DNA of 64,000 nt. It comes from Diphasiastrum complanatum. Lineage: Eukaryota > Streptophyta > Lycopodiopsida > Lycopodiales > Lycopodiaceae. The notes below the pieces were generated by a model that was not told the origin of the DNA, ran no database searches, and saw only the letters and a program-made list of their open reading frames with translations. The DNA lies in assembly GCA_029204225.1 (NCBI GenBank), contig CM055111.1, forward strand, positions 19,380,642 through 19,444,641. Reading direction: 5' to 3'. The translations under genes were made by a program, and so were the position numbers. Below, one piece after another: positions 33,220 through 42,868 of this stretch (within the stretch, counting starts at the first letter, position 1; every line of letters begins with the position of its first letter).

Positions 33220-33919
33220 TCAATCTATTCTACATTCTTGATCATTTGCTGTTAGAATAGACTTTTTACAACCTACAAAAGGTACAAGAGTTGAGAAAAA
33301 ATGCTTTTGGAATGTCATGCTAGCCCCACTATCAATCCACCATGTGTCATTGGAGTAGCTCTTGGATGTTGATGTAGATGCCATCAAGGCTTCATCCTCA
33401 TCTTCATCAAGAGTGAGGTTTCCTTGTTTGCTCTCTCCTTGTGCATTCTTCTTCTTGTAAAACTCGACTGCAAAGTGCCCCTTCTTTTCACAAAAGAAGC
33501 ACTTGAGTTTGGCTTTGTTCTTCTTTCCACCTTTAGAGCTTGATGGTTCATCATCACTCTTGGTCTCTTTTTGTTGGATCTTCTTCTTTGACTTTGCCTT
33601 TCCTTTGCTTGAGAAGTTGGCCTTCTCATCACCATCATGCAACTTCAAGGAACCAATCCTTTGCTTGACATGAAGGATTCTACTCTCCTCGGCCAGAAGC
33701 ACATTATGGAGCTTGACAATAGAAGGTAGTGCATCTTGAATAGCAAAGATTTGTACAAGATTGGAGAACTCATCTCCAAGACCATTCAAAATGATTTGAA
33801 CAAGTTCATCATCATGAATACCCTCACTAATGATGGAAAGTTCTTTATTGAGAGACTTTATTCCAAGACATACTCTTGGCTCTCATCATTCCCTCTAATG
33901 CTTTGAAGAACTTTATTTC
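33220..33919 (-). pseudogene. gag: Copia G gag C-terminal part, zinc knuckle and protease site
   Basis: The minus strand encodes ILNGLGDEFSNLVQIFAIQD and LHNVLLAEESRILHVKQRIG, the end of the UBN2-type Gag core, then a Lys-rich basic stretch and the zinc knuckle CFFCEKKGHFAVEF (about 33459-33500). The fourth Cys of the knuckle is replaced by Phe. WWIDSGASMTFQKHFF (about 33300-33340) is the protease active site. Frameshifts near 33790 and 33219 separate it from its neighbours. Confidence 0.9.
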
Positions 33920-34240
33920 TTAACATAAGCACTCTAGAGGTATTTTTGATTCATATATCCCTCTTAGATAGTCCCATGCCTCTTCGGCTAAGGTACAAGA
34001 TGCCACTTCCTTTAGAAGTTCATTACTAGCATTCATTTTAAGACAATGTAATGCTAGTCTAGTTCTCTTTTTGTACCTCACTAGATCTTGCCCTCCTTGA
34101 GGTTCTTCTTCCTCTCCTATGACAAGATCATACATATCTTGGAGAACTAGTAGTGACTCCATTCTTACTTTCCAAGTTGAATAATTATTAGAATTTGGCC
34201 TTTCACTAGCCTCAAGAAGATAGGCTCCAATTGAACCCAT
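33895..34240 (-). pseudogene. gag: Copia G gag, N-terminal part
   Basis: I take ATG at 34238-34240 (MGSIGAYLLEASERPNSNNY) as the start, because SNNYSTWKVRMESLL is the usual N-terminal signature of copia Gag and the primer site lies about 610 bases upstream. Residues after it (GEEEEPQGGQDLVRYKKRTR, EEAWDYLRGIY) fit the UBN2 Gag core. A frameshift near 33920 breaks the link to the rest of gag. Confidence 0.9.
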
Positions 34241-34852
34241 TCTAGCTAGTAACAAGTACAACAAATGTACTATACAAAGGGTCTCCCTTCTCTCTTTCTC
34301 AAAATTTAGCTACAATGCTACTTCTTTGAATCTCACAAGACTCAAGAAGCAAGAACTTTAATGATCTTAAACTCAAAAAGACTTGGAAAGATTAATTCTA
34401 CACAATCTAGTCAATTTGGAAACTCGGATTTGATTCTTGGAAGTGCCAATGCCTTCCTATGGTGTTTAGAATGGTTTTAGCTTCACTCTTGAAACTAAAA
34501 AACATAAGCCTCAAACTCACTTTCAATGATTTGGAGGTTTAATAAACTTCTAACACCATTCAACATCAAATCTATAATAGAAACAATGGATTTTTACAAG
34601 CATATCACTAGTTTCACTCTTCACAAGTTGTTTTGAAGCTCAAATATTCAAAAAACACAACGTTTTGGTGAAAGCACAACTCCAGTAGCCTCTCACACAT
34701 GTGAGAAGTAAATTTGAACTTTACACACTAATCTGAACCTCAACATCACAAGTAAACTATTAGTAAAGGTCACCCTCCTTCAAAATCAATCTAGCACCAA
34801 TGCTTTCACCAAAATGAAGATATTTGGATCATCAACTAAGCTCTTTGAATTG

Positions 34853-34864
34853 GCTCTGATACCA
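34853..34864 (-). promoter_or_regulatory. Primer binding site of copia G
   Basis: Minus-strand TGGTATCAGAGC directly follows the LTR end (TTTTACA at 34865). It is identical to the site in the copia F family at 21365-21376 and is complementary to initiator Met tRNA. Confidence 0.9.
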
Positions 34865-35512
34865 TGTAAAATTTCAGAGGTTAAGGACGGAATTTGATCT
34901 ACAAATGATCACAAAGAGTGATTGGTAGCTTGGGATCTTGATCTATATCAAGACTAGCTTCCAAGTCTAGGTTCTACTTGACAATCTTTGTGATTCCAAG
35001 CAATAACAATCAAATAATGGTGACCCACGACTTCACACATGTGACGTATAGCTAATGTATGGCCTAATAAGAGAGAAATAGTTTACTAATGATCTACTAA
35101 GCATTCATCCACAAAGAAAGTGCTTAAGAGAGTGAAAACACCAAGATTGCTTCACAAACCAAGATTTCTCATCATTAGGTTCACAATGGATCCATCATGG
35201 ATCAAGTACACAATCATCATAATCTCTCTCTAAGCTGCATCCAGCCTATGTGGGACAGCTCATTGTACTTATCCACATCCAGTTTGGATAAGATCTATCA
35301 AGTTTGCCACATCATCCATTGGTGGTTTGTGTTGATCTTCTAGATTCCTACAATCTAGGACCTAACTCCTATAATTTAGTAGATGTCATATTTGACTCAA
35401 ATGAAAGCTAATCAAAATGGATCTGAATATTACAAGTGTCATTTCACACGTGTGGATCCACATAGATGTCAAAATACATCAAAAACCACGTGAAAATTGC
35501 TAATTTTTACCA
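34865..35512 (-). mobile_element. LTR shared by copia G (5' LTR) and copia H (3' LTR)
   Basis: Starts TGGTAAAAATTAGC at 35512 (minus strand) and ends TTTTACA at 34865, 648 bases, the same length as the LTR at 29439-30086. On one side it adjoins the primer site and gag of element G. On the other side it adjoins a GAGGAG purine tract and the RNase H end of a second element. One LTR therefore serves two elements in tandem. Confidence 0.9.
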
Positions 35513-35860
35513 CTCCTCAATTTTTACATGATACAACTATAGTACATCTATCTACAACTCCTGAAGCTGATCTTAACTTGATAAATGAAGCCTTTGGCAA
35601 GGCTTTAGTGAGTAGATCAGCAAGGCAACCTATTGAAGACACATGATGTAGCTTGATCTCCTTTGCTTGAACCTTTTCCCTCACAAAATGGTGAGCAATC
35701 TCTATGAGCTTGCTCCTTGCATGGAATGTAGGATTGGTTGCTAACGCTTGGCTTGATTGGTTGTCACAATATATTATTGGCTACTCCTCGGCCTCCACGA
35801 CTTGCAACTCCACCAAAAACCTCTTCAACCATAAGATCTCCTTTGTTAACTCTTTCAAAC
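35513..35860 (-). pseudogene. pol: Copia H RNase H end, truncated
   Basis: The minus strand reads, across a frameshift and one stop, KELTKEILWLKRFLVELQVV then PIIYCDNQ, then LATNPTFHARSK, IEIAHHFVREKVQAKEIKLH and CLADLLTKALPKA. It is the same family as copia G and is in the same orientation, ending at the polypurine tract of the shared LTR. Everything upstream of about 35860 (most of pol and gag) is lost. Confidence 0.85.
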
Positions 35861-36185
35861 CTCCACAATACAGTACCAGAGTTCATAATCCGGCAGTAGA
35901 TGTTGGATCTCCATCTTTTCTGGGCATTGAAGAGCATGTCTATGATATGAGTGCTCAAAAATCTGTTCGCGAAATATTGCGTAGTTCAGTTAAATACATA
36001 GAAGTAATAGGCCCCCGGGTGTGGTGGTTGGGTTGCGTTGGTTACGTACATTCCCATTACCTTCTCTGCTCACGTGTGGGTGGATATCCGGGCCGCTATA
36101 ACCCGCTGGGACTTACGAGCACGGCCCACGCCTCGGAGGGGTTTGGCCCCGGTGCCCCCCAGCGGCTGACGGGTGTCCGCAGGGC
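35861..36185. other. Unassigned block with GC-rich island
   Basis: From 36017 to about 36185 the sequence is strongly GC-rich (GGCCCCCGGGTGTGG start; GGCCCCGGTGCCCCCC near 36145) in an otherwise AT-rich window. A plus-strand open frame crosses the whole block (PSFLGIEEHVYDMSAQKSVR, LRSSVKYIEVIG), but I recognise no family. It lies between two copia RNase H fragments and may be a captured fragment of a GC-rich gene or foreign DNA. Confidence 0.45.
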
Positions 36186-36427
36186 CTTACTGCTTCTGTG
36201 GTGGATAAAGAAAATGTACTTTGCTTTTTGCTAGACCAGGAAAAGCAACTGCCACAAAGTTGGAATACATACCCTGTAGTGGATCTATGATCATCATAGT
36301 CACCTCCCCAATCCGCATCCATATAGCCACATAACTCAGGTAAACCCTCATGCTTCCTGTAAGCCAAGCCATAATCTAAAGTGCCTTTGACATAACGCAA
36401 AATGCGCTTAGCTGCCTTCCAATTATT
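36186..36427 (-). pseudogene. pol: Copia RNase H fragment, family B
   Basis: Minus-strand [40 protein letters not shown] and [19 protein letters not shown] closely parallel copia B at 18957-19385. Both ends are abrupt: it joins the GC-rich block at STTEA and the gypsy element at AAKRIL. Confidence 0.9.
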
Positions 36428-38345
36428 TCCGTAGGTGGAAATGATAAATTCAAATAACCTCCCATTCCTTGATTTCCCAATGGTGCAAGGGGGTTGTCGA
36501 TCAATGTGTTATTTTCAAGATGAGTGTACCAACTATCCTCAGACAAGATTTCAGACATCTCAGCAGAAGGGACAATTAGTGAGAGGGCTGCATATGTATA
36601 TTCTGGGAATTTTTCTTTAATGTACAATTGTTGAATGGACAAAAGGGCATATGAAATGAGAGAACCAATATTTACATAATTGTAAGTATAGTATGGTCTG
36701 GTTATTGGGTTAGTGGAGCGAAGTATATCATTTGCTTTAACTTCCTCCAAATAATGAGAATAATTAGCTTCCCAATCTGTGTAGATTTCCCACAAATCAG
36801 GGAATAATAGCTGACTAGAGGACTTGGAAGAGTTGGATCAGGGCTAGGAACAACTCAATTAACATTTTTGATGTTAATTGAGTCTAGTGTATTCTGATAC
36901 TCATCCAAAGCTGGAAAAATATTGTTTTCAAATGTTTTTAGATATTCTAGGATATATATATGCAAAGATCCTGTAACAACATGGATATAGTTAGTTTGCA
37001 CATTGAGCTTATTATGAACAATGGCAAGAGCAAAGATACCTTTTTGGTGAGTGTTTAGGCTAGGCTTTGATTTGCTTGGGCACTCTCCTTGTTGGTAATG
37101 GCATTGCTGAGTTTGTCGCTCAGCTCCTCGTTACTACTCTGCAAAGTAGCTCGTGCATGTCTTTCCTCCTGCAAAAATCCTGCAGGGTCTGGATCTGCTG
37201 CTTGAGCAATTGATTTTCATTTTCAAAAGCATTGGACTACTCTTGAATTGCTTCAAGTACTTCCAGCGTAGCATCATGTCTACCTTTTGCTTCTTCGAGG
37301 GCTGTATCTTTCCTGATCAACTCTGCTTGGGCTGCTTCAAGCTCTTTGCTCTTGTGTGACAACTCAGTCTTGATTTCTTTTAGCTCCTTATTCTTCTGGA
37401 TTAGGTCTATTCGAATGGAATCATACTTTGATCCAAGCTTCCTTGAGACTTTCTCTAGGCCGACAAAATGTTGAATGGCTGCCTGTGTGTCTGACGACAA
37501 TGTACCAAAAGTCTTCACATATAATTCTTCATCAAGAATTGGTGTCTCGGCATCACTTTCACTTTTTTGCTAAATATCAGGAATTCGTTCTTCTTCTTGT
37601 ATTGGCTCCTGCTAGATATCTTCTTGGTTCTGCTCCTGCTCAACAACATTTTTTGTTTCTTCTTCCGTTTCTTGGTTCCTTTCTGCACTAGAAGGTGGCT
37701 TATATTGCGATGACAGAGAGGACATCCTCATCGAGCTCCCTTGGTGTTGGCTTGATGATGATGATGCCATCTCTATAGTGGTTGCCTTTGATGCTTGCAT
37801 TTGGGAATCAGCCTCAACTGAAGGGGATAACCCTGGCAGCACCGGTGCAATTCTAATATCTTCCTACATAGTTAACACACCGGCATGCATACATAGAATA
37901 CCAAACTGCAAATCAAGCCTAGAAAACTGATTAATCTTTACTAACTTACAGAATTGCTTAAAAGCAATCTATCCGAAGGCAATGGATTCTCTGTTTAGGG
38001 ATCTCAGCAGGTATCTCATATTCGTGTTAGAAATGGTATACTCTTACTCCAATAAGAATATAGAAGCAAGAGCAAATCGCACAAAGCTTCTGAGATTGGG
38101 GTCTATGATATAAGAGAGTTTATGTCCCCTTTTCTCGAGATAAGCTTCTTCCTGAAAAACTCCGCTCTCAGTGATGAAGTCGGGCTTTGTAACATGCATA
38201 CTGCCATCCATAGACAAACCTCAGGCACGATAGTAAAATCCTTTTATAATAATGATTTCTTGATTCCAGACAGTGGTGTAAACATGTCCTTCCTCTGTCT
38301 CGCTCAGATTTCGGATCAACTCATGGCACACACCCGTAAGGATTA
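36428..38345 (-). pseudogene. Extra ORF of gypsy element, coiled coil, unknown function
   Basis: No family is recognised. In minus-strand order: HELIRNLSETEEGHVYTTVW and HVTKPDFITESGVFQEEAYL (38340-38110), YTISNTNMRYLLRSLNRESI (about 38000), a Ser/Gln/Glu-rich stretch (37842-37612), a Lys/Glu-rich coiled coil with IQKNKELKEIKTELSHKSKE (37518-37237), and a C-terminal part with MWEIYTDWEANYSHYLEEVK and YNYVNIGSLISYALLSIQQL (36795-36430). A possible splice acceptor (TTGTTACAG) precedes the C-terminal exon near 36980. Plant Tat/Athila elements are known to carry extra ORFs between pol and the 3' LTR; this is an inference by position. Confidence 0.5.
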
Positions 38346-38439
38346 CTGAGGGATCAAATTGAAGAAGTCCTTCTATCCGTGCTCGTATAGCTAATGGTTG
38401 TAAAACCTGTAAGATTGGTTTTGGATGCATTTTGAACAC

Positions 38440-39540
38440 AATTTATTGAATAAATCATTCCTAGTGCTTCACGCTCTGTAGCAGAATAGTTCTTTTCTGA
38501 TGTTGTGAGTTGTCTACCCGCATAATAAATCGGGTAATCTATATTTTGGTCATCTTTCTGACTAAGCACTACACCTATTGCAAATGATGATATGTCTACA
38601 TATACATGAAACTTTTTAGCCCAATTTGGAGGTCTACCTGCAGTGGCTTCTGCTAATGACTATTTTAACTTATCAGAAGCTTGTTGATGGTCTTGTGACC
38701 AATGGTACTCAACAGACTTTTTTAATAAATTTGTTAAAGGAGTTACTAATATCGCATAATCCTTCATTATCCCACGATAATATCCTACGTGTCCAAGAAA
38801 ACCTCTAAGCTCTCATAGATTAGTTGGTTCTAATAACTCTAAAATCATTTTTATTTTTTCGATGTCGGCTTGTATACTGTCCTTCGAAATTTTATGTCCT
38901 AACAAGATGCCTTCCCTCATCCTGAAATAAGACTTGGCTGGATGCAACTTAAGAGATGTCTCTTGACATCTTCTCAATGTCTTCTCTAATGCGTCTAAAT
39001 GGTCTTTAGTTGATGAATAGACACAAAAGTCATCCATGAAAATTGCTAAAAACTTGGAATGTGGCAGGTGCATTACAAAGACCAAGGGCATTTGTGTATA
39101 CGCGTACGTCCCCCAATCAGTGGTAAAAGTGGTCTTGGATCTATCTTCCTCTAACTTGGTGATGAAAACTTGGTTATAACCTAAGAATCCATCTAAAAAG
39201 CTATAACGTTCATGACCAGTTACCTGGTCAAGAATAGTATCTGTATACGGCAGAGGATGTTAATCCTTTGATGTAGCATCATTTAGTTTCCTAAAATCTT
39301 GGCAAACTCTAATATTGCTCGTCTTCTTCTTAGGTACTATAACTATTGGTGACACCCACTCACTGCTTAGAACAAGATATATAATACCCACTCTAAGACA
39401 TCTATCTAGTTCGTCTTTTACTAACAAGGAATACTTTGGATTCAATCTATATTGGCACTGCCTAACAAGTATTATTCCCTGAATAAGATCTATTCTATGT
39501 TTGTCCCATTTAACTGGTATTCCTATTAAATTGTCCATCG
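38440..39540 (-). pseudogene. pol: Gypsy reverse transcriptase and RNase H
   Basis: Minus-strand blocks in order: SEWVSPIVIVPKKKTSNIRV and CQDFRKLND (39360-39270), GHERYSFLDGFLGYNQVFIT (about 39190), DWGTYAYTQMP (about 39110), the catalytic FMDDFCVYSS (about 39035), LKLHPAKSYFRMREGILLGH, the ELRGFLGHVGYYRGIMKDY connection, and RNase H with YVDISSFAIGVVLSQKD, IYYAGRQLTTSEKNYSATER and EALGMIYSI (38500-38450). Stops lie near 39258 and 38812. Except for these, RT and RNase H are nearly continuous. The integrase that should follow is absent. Confidence 0.9.
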
Positions 39541-39595
39541 ACCAAGCAAATGCGTTTTGGTATTTCTAAAGAAGTAATATGTACTCTTCACATTC

Positions 39596-40285
39596 CTAGT
39601 CCGATTGGTGTTTATATAAATTCAAAATTTTACCTTTATTTGTTTTTATTTCTACATAATATGTTTTATCTACCATCCCTTCGGTTAGGCTTGCTTTGGT
39701 TCCACCCAAAACTTCTCTCGACTCGGATGTTGTTGGTATTTCCTCATCCTCATCAATCTCATAACATTCTATGAAATTGATCCAGGATTCAGCAGGTCTG
39801 CTCACCCCATTTCAAAAGGTGACCACCTATTGGACTAGCTATGAGAACGCCTGAAAAAAATATTTGTTTGGTAGACCAGTTTATAATAGCATCTGCTTGA
39901 TTTAGCCACAATCTTCCAAATAATATTGAATAAGGTGATGTATCTACTGGGTGTATGACAAAGAAATTCATAATGAACATCTAGGTCTCTATAACTACAC
40001 TAATACCTTTTAGCTCACCTACTGGTATGCATTTGGATGCGTTTGCTAAATGGATTTCATGGTATGTAATAGGCTGTATCTGTTTTTCTAGTCCTAATTC
40101 CTTAACCATTGTTTCTGTTATTAAGTTGATACTGGATCCTGAGTCTACTAGTATTCTATCTATAGTATGATCTCCTATAATAGCACTGATTTCTGGGACT
40201 CCACAATCTCCTCTATCTATATATTCTACTTTATTACTATATGCAAGTATACTTAGTGTGACAAACATCTCCCCTTCCTCAATCC
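39596..40285 (-). pseudogene. pol: Gypsy aspartic protease
   Basis: EISAIIGDHTIDRILVDSGS at about 40200-40120 is the retroviral-type protease with catalytic Asp in LVDSGSS, followed by INLITETMVKELGLEKQIQP. A second block (39980-39790) has FFVIHPVDTSPYSILFGRLW and LNQADAIINWSTKQIFF, the GRPWL motif region after the protease. One stop near 39981 separates the two. The protease would cut the polyprotein during particle maturation. Confidence 0.85.
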
Positions 40286-40620
40286 TTATGGACTGAAGCC
40301 CTTCCTGCTCTGAAGTATAGCTCGAGGATGATGTAGGTGTCTCACGTACTTATCTTTTTCCCAGGATATCATAATTCTTTTATGACTTTTCCCCGTCGGT
40401 GTCTCTATCTGATCTCTGAAGGTAATCTCCTTCTTCTTCCAGTGGGTTATGACATCGGCCTGGTAGAGCCATGGTCGTCCTAATAATACTTTATACGATG
40501 ATTCTCTTGTAGTTCTTAATATAGTAAAATCCATTAGGAACGGTCTTCCAAATAATTTTGAATACGGTGGTGTATCTAGTGGGTTTATGACAAAGAAATT
40601 CATAACGAACGTCTCTATCT
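40286..40620 (-). pseudogene. Duplicated and scrambled protease-linked fragments
   Basis: Two further copies of the protease-linked block lie between gag and protease: FFVINPLDTPPYSKLFGRPF (about 40600-40540), immediately followed by SYKVLLGRPWLYQADVITHW (about 40510-40430). With the block at 39790-39980 this motif occurs three times within 800 bases. The gag frame runs directly into the first copy, so gag lost its C-terminal half at this junction. Confidence 0.75.
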
Positions 40621-40900
40621 CTATAGTATCCTATCTCCCTAAACTTCTTAAGGAAAGCTGCTCTTAAAGCATTCCAAGTTTTAACTGTTTCCGGTACTAA
40701 TTGACTGTACCAGATCTTAACCTGCTTTCGCAGAAGATCTGGCAAAATTCTAACTTTGTCCTCGTCTGTATGTTCTTTATTTGCTATAGTAATAGATTCA
40801 AATTGAGACAAATAATTGTCTGCATCTTCAGATGATGACCCTTAAAGAAATCGTATCTGATTTTTGTAGATGTGGGTGGCGCTGGGTCAGCCATATTATC
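40620..40900 (-). pseudogene. gag: Gypsy gag, N-terminal part
   Basis: ATG at about 40897 opens MADPAPPTSTKIRYDFF. After a frameshift near 40845, NYLSQFESITIANKEHTDED and KVRILPDLLRKQVKIWYSQL follow, then TWNALRAAFLKKFREIGYYR. This resembles the plant gypsy Gag core, in which F..KF near the end of the domain is typical. The proline-rich stretch just upstream (PPSPPSPPSSPPP) may belong to the leader. The frame ends where duplicated protease-linked sequence begins. Confidence 0.75.
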
Positions 40901-41423
40901 AGGTGGTGGTGAACTAGGTGGACTTGGAGGACTAGGAGGATCAGGATCTAGACTACGCTCAGAAGAACTTATAAGGTATAGCATTGGTTTATAATTTTGT
41001 GATTGTAATATTTTTTCTAAAATACAAGAGATAAAAGCTTGAGATAGCATTTTTTTCTTCAATCTAAATATATCATTTGGAATTCCTTGCAGAATACCAT
41101 CAAAATAGATTCCTTTACAATGAGATATGGAGGACTTCACGAGGGATCAGCTGTTGGGCAAAAGGAATCGTTGCTCGCCCATTACTTGAAAAGTTCTGTA
41201 AATAGAAAAATTTGTATATATTATTCAAGTTATAGTCCATTTTTTGCCACTGTTATAATGGCAATTAAGGCCTTATCTATTTGCTTAGGAGGCCATAATT
41301 ACTCAAGAGGAACATTTAAAATTGTTTTTGTTAAGAGGGATCTAGCCATTAATATATTGGGTTATGACCTTGGAAATACAACAAAAAGATCATCTTCAAT
41401 GGCCCTTTATTCAGCTTACATTA
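40901..41423. other. Spacer between gypsy gag and copia J, no gene seen
   Basis: The plus-strand frame at 41087-41446 has no recognisable domain up to the point where copia J starts. The minus strand may hold the gypsy leader, but no primer site was found. Confidence 0.4.
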
Positions 41424-42312
41424 TTTGGAGGAGGAGATCTACATGAGGCAACCCGAGGGCTTCATCAAGCAAAAGCATGAAGGAAAGGTGTCAATCTAAG
41501 TATGCTACATCCATCCTAGATAGATTTGGAATAAAGAATTGTAAAGTCATTGAGACTCCAATGGAGCAACATGTAAAAGCATCTATTGATGGTGATGAAG
41601 CATCCTTTGAGGACATCACTTTGTATAGAAGCCTTATAGGCTCCTTAACATATTTGACTATAACTGCACTTGATATTAGTTACAGTGTTGGAAAGTTAAG
41701 TCAATTCATGCAAAGTCCTTTAGTTTCACATTGGAAGATGGCCAAAAGAGTTCTTAGATATATCTCATCTACTACAAATTTTGGCATAATGTATAGAGGG
41801 GCTAATATTGGCTTAAGAGCCTATAGTAACTCGGATTTTGCAGGTGACAAAGTGGATAGGAAATTACCAAGTGCTTTTGCCACCTTTCTATGTGATGGAT
41901 TAGTATCATGGCTTTCCAAAAACCAAGATACAGTCTCCATATCTTCCACAGAATCCAAATACAAGGCCTTGACATCAACATGCAAGGAGGTCTTGTGGCT
42001 CAAAAGGCTATTGGTGGAGCTACATGTCATCAAGGAGGAGATCCCAATCATCTATTGTGACAACCAATCATCCCAATCACTTGCCACTAATCCTACATTC
42101 CATTCAAGGAGCAAGCACATCGAGATTGCTCATCATTTTGTGAGGGAGAAAGTGCAAGCCAAAGAGATCAAGCTCCAACATGTGCCATCGTCAAGTTGCT
42201 TGGCTGATTTGTTTACTAAATCTTTCCCTAAAGATTCATTTGTCAAGCTTATATTTTCAATTGGAGTGATTGTTAAAAGCATCATTGTTTCCAAGGCTAG
42301 ATTTGAGGAGGA
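41424..42312 (+). pseudogene. pol: Copia J: RT remnant joined to RNase H
   Basis: EEEIYMRQPEGFIKQKHEGK (41424-41485) is an RT block, but the next residues are CQSKYATSILDRFGIKNCKV, which belong about 120 codons further on in copia G. The YGLKQAPRAW and YVDD blocks are gone, with only a GTGTC-like microhomology at the join. From there the frame runs unbroken to 42352: YRSLIGSLTYLT, HWKMAKRVLRYISSTTNFGI, SNSDFAGDKVDRKLPSAFA, SWLSKNQDTVSISSTESKYK, YCDNQSSQSLATNPTFHSRS and SSSCLADLFTKSFP. RNase H is intact in frame and is closely related to copia G and H. Confidence 0.9.
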
Positions 42313-42313
42313 G
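42305..42313 (+). promoter_or_regulatory. Polypurine tract of copia J
   Basis: GAGGAGGAG precedes the LTR start TGTGAAAAATTGCC, the same arrangement as elements A, F and G. Confidence 0.8.
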
Positions 42314-42640
42314 TGTGAAAAATTGCCAACTTTGGCAAATGTAGCCATGTAGCATATTGTACATTTTTGTCTATAATTGGATTCCACACATGTATGGCCA
42401 AAGTGCCATGTGGCAATCTACTCCTAAAGTAGGTTAGCTCAAGTCAAAAGAAGTGGTTGTTCAATCTCCCTCACACCTCTTGATGTACTTTCAAGACCTG
42501 TAAGTGACTTTAATAGGACTTTATTTCAGCCTTGATTATTTAGATTTCATGAATCAAATTCAAATCTAATCAATGGCACTCAAACTTGGTAGTTTATTCC
42601 AAGATTTCCACTAATAATCACATCAAGATCTCTCAAATTG
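42314..42640 (+). mobile_element. 3' LTR of copia J, right end uncertain
   Basis: Starts TGTGAAAAATTGCCAAC right after the polypurine tract. No second copy exists to fix its end. From about 42640 the sequence instead resembles, on the minus strand, the leader between primer site and gag of copia G, so the LTR is probably truncated there. Confidence 0.6.
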
Positions 42641-42868
42641 AATTTTTAATGATCAAATGAATATCATACATTAAATGCAGGTTCAGAGATGCTCACACGT
42701 GTGAACAATATGGATTTTGAACCCTACAAACTTTGGAATCAAATCCCCTCACCAAACCTTAGCTTCTAGATCGCCCTCACAAAACTAGTTTTTAGCACCA
42801 ATACTTGCTAAAACTGGATTTGATTTGATCAATGATTCAAGCCCTTGTACTTGGATCTGATACCATGT
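42640..42868 (-). mobile_element. Copia leader with primer site, opposite strand
   Basis: The minus strand starts TGGTATCAGATCCAAG at 42868-42853, a primer site with a changed 3' part. It continues into a leader similar to the copia G leader (34240-34852), including a CTCACACGTGTGA-like word matching CTCACACATGTGA there. On the upstream side no LTR is found: the remnant gene of 42.9-44.95 kb abuts directly. Confidence 0.5.

Larger units (their letters stand above)
29439..34864 (-). mobile_element. Copia element G, body plus 3' LTR
   Basis: On the minus strand: primer site, gag, protease, integrase, RT, RNase H and 3' LTR, followed by the dispersed repeat. With the LTR at 34865-35512 it is nearly complete, about 6.1 kb from LTR to LTR. 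Frameshifts, stops, a 39-base duplication and a composite insertion at 30341-30670 inactivate it. Confidence 0.9.
36428..40900 (-). mobile_element. Ty3/gypsy element (-), Tat/Athila-like, integrase missing
   Basis: On the minus strand: gag, a scrambled protease region, RT and RNase H in the gypsy order, then an additional ORF where integrase would be expected. RT residues FMDDF and the GRPWL protease-linked motif fit the plant Tat/Athila group; lineage assignment is by eye. No LTR was identified at either end. At the right edge a copia RNase H fragment abuts at 36427. Confidence 0.8.

Noticed and set aside
35861-36185. rRNA gene or spacer fragment
   Set aside because: The block is GC-rich, but no conserved rRNA strings are recognisable.
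38440-39540. Endogenous plant pararetrovirus RT
   Set aside because: RT and RNase H resemble pararetroviruses in general, but the gag and protease organisation with the GRPWL motif fits plant gypsy elements, and no movement-protein motif is seen.
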